Shown here in pieces: positions 61,311 to 64,000 of a DNA stretch of 64,000 nt. The notes beneath the pieces were generated by a model. The model saw only the letters and a program-made list of their open reading frames with translations, searched no databases and was not told where the DNA came from. Both the position numbers and the translations under genes were made by a program. Source of the DNA: Oscillospiraceae bacterium (GTDB lineage: Bacteria; Bacillota; Clostridia; Oscillospirales; Ruminococcaceae); the NCBI GenBank assembly GCA_017473015.1, contig JAFUNP010000022.1:62001-126000 (forward strand), read 5' to 3'. Within the stretch, counting starts at the first letter, position 1, and each line of letters begins with the position of its first letter.

Positions 61311-63815
61311 ATGGCATCATTACTTTCGAAGTTGAATGGAACTGCAAAAAAGATAGCTATTGAACCAAGAGAAATCTTTATGACACTTCCTCAAAAAGAT
61401 AAGAGGTATGAATATCCTAGAGATGTTCAATCTGATGTGTGGAAAAAATGGTTTGATAATAGGGATGAAAAAAATTGCATTATAAAAATGAATACTGGTA
61501 GTGGAAAAACAGTTGTGGGATTAATGATTTTGCAAAGTTGTTTAAATGAAGGCAAAGGCCCAGCTGTTTATGTTGTGCCGGATTCATATTTAGTATCTCA
61601 AGTTTGTGAAGAAGCTAAAAAGTTAGGCATAACGGCAGTAATCGATAGAGATGATTATCTATATACGGAAAATAGAGCGATATTAGTAACAACTATACAT
61701 ACATTAGTTAATGGACGTAGTGCATTTGGCATGAGAAGTTCAAATAATTATCCAATAGGAAGTGTTTTGATAGATGATGTTCATGCATGTCTGGATACAA
61801 TTACAACGCAGTTTTCTATAAAAATTCCATCGAGTCATAATCTTTATACTGACATTGTAGATTTGTTTGCTGAACAATGGAAACAATATAATTATAATTC
61901 GTACATAAATATCATAGAAAATCGTGACCCTACAAAAACAGCTATCATCCCATTTTGGATATGGCAAGAAAAAAAGGATGATATGTATGCGCTGCTTTCT
62001 AAATATAATACAAATGAAGAAAGCAATATGTGTATATATTTTAATTTTCCATTAATCAATGATTCTTTGATAACATCGGATTGCTTTATAACATCTCGTG
62101 GAATAGAAATAATACCGGAAGGTATTTCTATCTCGAAAATTAGAAGTTTTGAAGAAGCTAATAGAAGAATATTTATGAGTGCAACATTAGCTGATGATAG
62201 TATTTTTGCAACTACAATCGGTTTAGGAGAACAAGATATTAATAACATCATTTCTCCAGACACTGCTAACGATGTTGGTGATAGACTTATATTATTCCCA
62301 AGGCACTTAAATAGTGCAATAACCGATGATGAAATAAAAAATAAAGTGTATGCTATTTCTAAAGAGTATAATGTTGTTGTAATTGTACCGTCTTTTGAGA
62401 GAGCTAAATATTGGGATCCGCTGGTTCAAAGGACAGTAAACAGGGATAATATAGAACAAGCAGTGACTGCGTTAAAGCAAAAGCATGTTGGCCTTTCAGT
62501 GTTTGTCAACAGATACGATGGTATTGATTTGCCAGATGATAGTTGTAGATTATTAGTAATTGATGGATTACCTCCCCTAAGAAATGAAAAAGATAAATAT
62601 ATACAAAGCATTGATTCGTATAGCACTATTCTTCGAAGAGAGCAGATACAAAGAATAGAACAAGGTATGGGGCGAGGAGTTAGGTCAAATAGTGACTCAT
62701 GTTGTATAGTTTTAATGGGAGATGATTTAGCCGATGTTTTGTTGCGTAACAACGGAACAGCATTCTTTAGTAATACGACAAGAGAACAATATAATCTGTC
62801 AAAAGAATTGTGGGACTTGTTGAAACAAGAAGTTCAAAAGCCTAATGTGGATGATGTTTTTGAACTAGCAGACTTTTCCTTAAATAGGGATGTAGAATGG
62901 ATCCAAAAAAGTAAAGAGAGAGTATCAGCGGTAAAATACAAATCAGAACCTCAATTTGATAATAATACATTATTGCTTCGTAAAGCATATGATTTATCAG
63001 TTATATTCCAGTATGTAAAATCAATAGAAGCCCTTGACAATGCAATTAATGCTGAAAGACAAAAAACAACTAAAGGGTATTTGATGCAAATAAAAGCGAA
63101 ATATATGAATCTTATAGATCGTTCCAACGCACAGCAGATTTTATTATCAGGGAAAGCGCAGAACATAGGGATTTTATCGCCTATTGATGGAATAAGGTAT
63201 GATAAATCTATCAATAATATGAGTCAAGTAAAAAATATTTGCAAATATATAAATGATGAAAATTTCAATCCAAATAGTTTGGTAATACATTTTAATGATA
63301 TTGCATCTAAATTGACTTTTTCTCAAGATGCGGATGAGTTTGAAACTGCATTAAAAAAGACAGGAAGCATTATAGGATTTGTTTCAACGCGACCTGATAA
63401 AGAAACAAATGGAGAAGGGCCAGATAACTTATGGGCCCTTGGTAATAATACATATTTTGTTATTGAATGCAAAAATGCTGCTGTAGCAGGTACTATTTCT
63501 AAAGATTATTGTAATCAGCTCGGTGGTTCTATCAGATGGTTTGCTCAAGAATACGGAGACGATTATTACTCTACCCCTATAATGGTTCACAAGTCGACTA
63601 TTATAGACAAACAGGCAACAGCGGTTGAGAATATGAGGGTAATAACTGAAGAAAAACTGGAACTTTTAAAGGCTAACATAAATGGTTTGGTTATTGCTAT
63701 ATCACAAAATGATAATTGGTTTGATGAAAACAAAATTAGTAATTTGTTGAATCAATATAAGTTGAGAAATAGTGATATTATAGATAATTATACGTTACCT
63801 TTTCGTAATCAGTAG
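61311..63815 (+). CDS. SF2 helicase with C-terminal PD-(D/E)XK-like nuclease motif
   Basis: An 834-residue protein. Walker A is MNTGSGKTV near residues 60-68; motif II reads DDVH (155-158) in place of the usual DEAH; motif III-like FMSATLAD lies near residue 290; motif VI is QGMGRGVR (451-458), the form seen in XPD/DinG-related helicases. The C-terminal region has GPDNLWALGNN...ECKN, with Asp705, Glu719 and Lys721 in PD-(D/E)XK nuclease spacing. This combined unwinding and cutting layout suggests antiphage defence or mobile-element processing. No methyltransferase or integrase is nearby. GGAGG precedes the ATG; a terminator follows. Confidence 0.8.
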   Translation: MASLLSKLNGTAKKIAIEPREIFMTLPQKDKRYEYPRDVQSDVWKKWFDNRDEKNCIIKMNTGSGKTVVGLMILQSCLNEGKGPAVYVVPDSYLVSQVCEEAKKLGITAVIDRDDYLYTENRAILVTTIHTLVNGRSAFGMRSSNNYPIGSVLIDDVHACLDTITTQFSIKIPSSHNLYTDIVDLFAEQWKQYNYNSYINIIENRDPTKTAIIPFWIWQEKKDDMYALLSKYNTNEESNMCIYFNFPLINDSLITSDCFITSRGIEIIPEGISISKIRSFEEANRRIFMSATLADDSIFATTIGLGEQDINNIISPDTANDVGDRLILFPRHLNSAITDDEIKNKVYAISKEYNVVVIVPSFERAKYWDPLVQRTVNRDNIEQAVTALKQKHVGLSVFVNRYDGIDLPDDSCRLLVIDGLPPLRNEKDKYIQSIDSYSTILRREQIQRIEQGMGRGVRSNSDSCCIVLMGDDLADVLLRNNGTAFFSNTTREQYNLSKELWDLLKQEVQKPNVDDVFELADFSLNRDVEWIQKSKERVSAVKYKSEPQFDNNTLLLRKAYDLSVIFQYVKSIEALDNAINAERQKTTKGYLMQIKAKYMNLIDRSNAQQILLSGKAQNIGILSPIDGIRYDKSINNMSQVKNICKYINDENFNPNSLVIHFNDIASKLTFSQDADEFETALKKTGSIIGFVSTRPDKETNGEGPDNLWALGNNTYFVIECKNAAVAGTISKDYCNQLGGSIRWFAQEYGDDYYSTPIMVHKSTIIDKQATAVENMRVITEEKLELLKANINGLVIAISQNDNWFDENKISNLLNQYKLRNSDIIDNYTLPFRNQ

Positions 63816-63862
63816 ATTTCAATATTAATTCAGTTAGCATAGGATAGACTTTATATTCCAAT

Positions 63863-63899
63863 AAAAACGGCTAATACTTTGGTATTAGCCGTTTTTTTA
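63863..63899 (+). terminator. Terminator of the helicase gene
   Basis: AAAACGGCTAATAC pairs perfectly with GTATTAGCCGTTTT around TTTG, followed by TTTT. Confidence 0.88.
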
Positions 63900-64000
63900 T
63901 TAGAGTAGCTTTTTATTTAAGAATTTTTATAGTGCTGTTATCGGTTGATGAAGTTGTGTTGAAGTTGTATAATTAATATGTATTAATAATATCAAAGATA
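63900..64000. other. Window end, AT-rich
   Basis: No feature supported in the last 100 bases. Confidence 0.6.

Noticed and set aside
58100-64000. Right attachment site (copy of tRNA-Leu 3' end)
   Set aside because: No second copy of the last bases of the tRNA was seen in the window, and no integrase gene is present.

Overview
This is a Gram-positive, anaerobic, low-to-mid GC Clostridia chromosome, most likely from the Oscillospiraceae/Ruminococcaceae. The basis is a BofA-family gene next to a DUF2508 gene, an anaerobic class III ribonucleotide reductase with its activase, formate-tetrahydrofolate ligase, a GlgC/GlgD/GlgA glycogen operon, Firmicutes-type ftsEX with an M23 and an S41 protein, an A-type RNase P RNA, and AGGAGG-type ribosome binding sites throughout. 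I cannot assign a genus from the sequence alone.

Layout. 1-14.3 kb: the end of a type II topoisomerase A subunit, secG, rnr, DUF2508/bofA, a GNAT/ATC-hydrolase pair, ppiB, coaX, a pseudouridine synthase, a PucR-type regulator and the ftsE-ftsX-M23-S41 division operon. 14.4-24.2 kb: a membrane HTH regulator, fhs, a cysteine desulfurase/thiI pair, and a 1128-residue protein that joins CinA to an extracytoplasmic SpoIID domain, then a threonine aldolase. 24.2-36.3 kb: a lipoprotein, twin nitroreductases, rnpB, a TM2 protein, an RluD-type synthase, a LysM-G5-M23 wall protein, murA, a metallo-hydrolase, rlmH, a tlpA-ccdA-tetR group and a PHP phosphatase. 36.4-40.4 kb: glgC-glgD-glgA behind a structured leader. 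40.5-57.9 kb: a flavin reductase, a gene with an in-frame amber codon, three nucleoside hydrolases, a DUF401 membrane protein, a lipoprotein with five zinc-knuckle-like repeats, nrdD behind two NrdR boxes, nrdG overlapping dut, a J-domain group and rmuC.

At tRNA-Leu(GAG) (57978-58064) the character changes. The remaining 6 kb is strongly AT-rich and holds an orphan antitoxin, a promoter-to-terminator unit of about 200 nt with no useful reading frame (a candidate non-coding RNA with two repeated stem-loops), a truncated HTH gene, a frameshifted small gene, a sigma-like HTH protein, two small membrane proteins and an 834-residue helicase with a C-terminal PD-(D/E)XK-like motif. It looks like the left end of a decayed integrated island carrying a possible defence module.

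The most unusual items are the CinA-TM-(degenerate sortase-like)-Pro/Thr linker-SpoIID fusion, the S41 protein in the ftsEX operon whose catalytic serine position is tyrosine, the candidate RNA at 58554-58752, and the helicase-nuclease cluster. Functional calls were made by reading motifs by eye; no database search was run.
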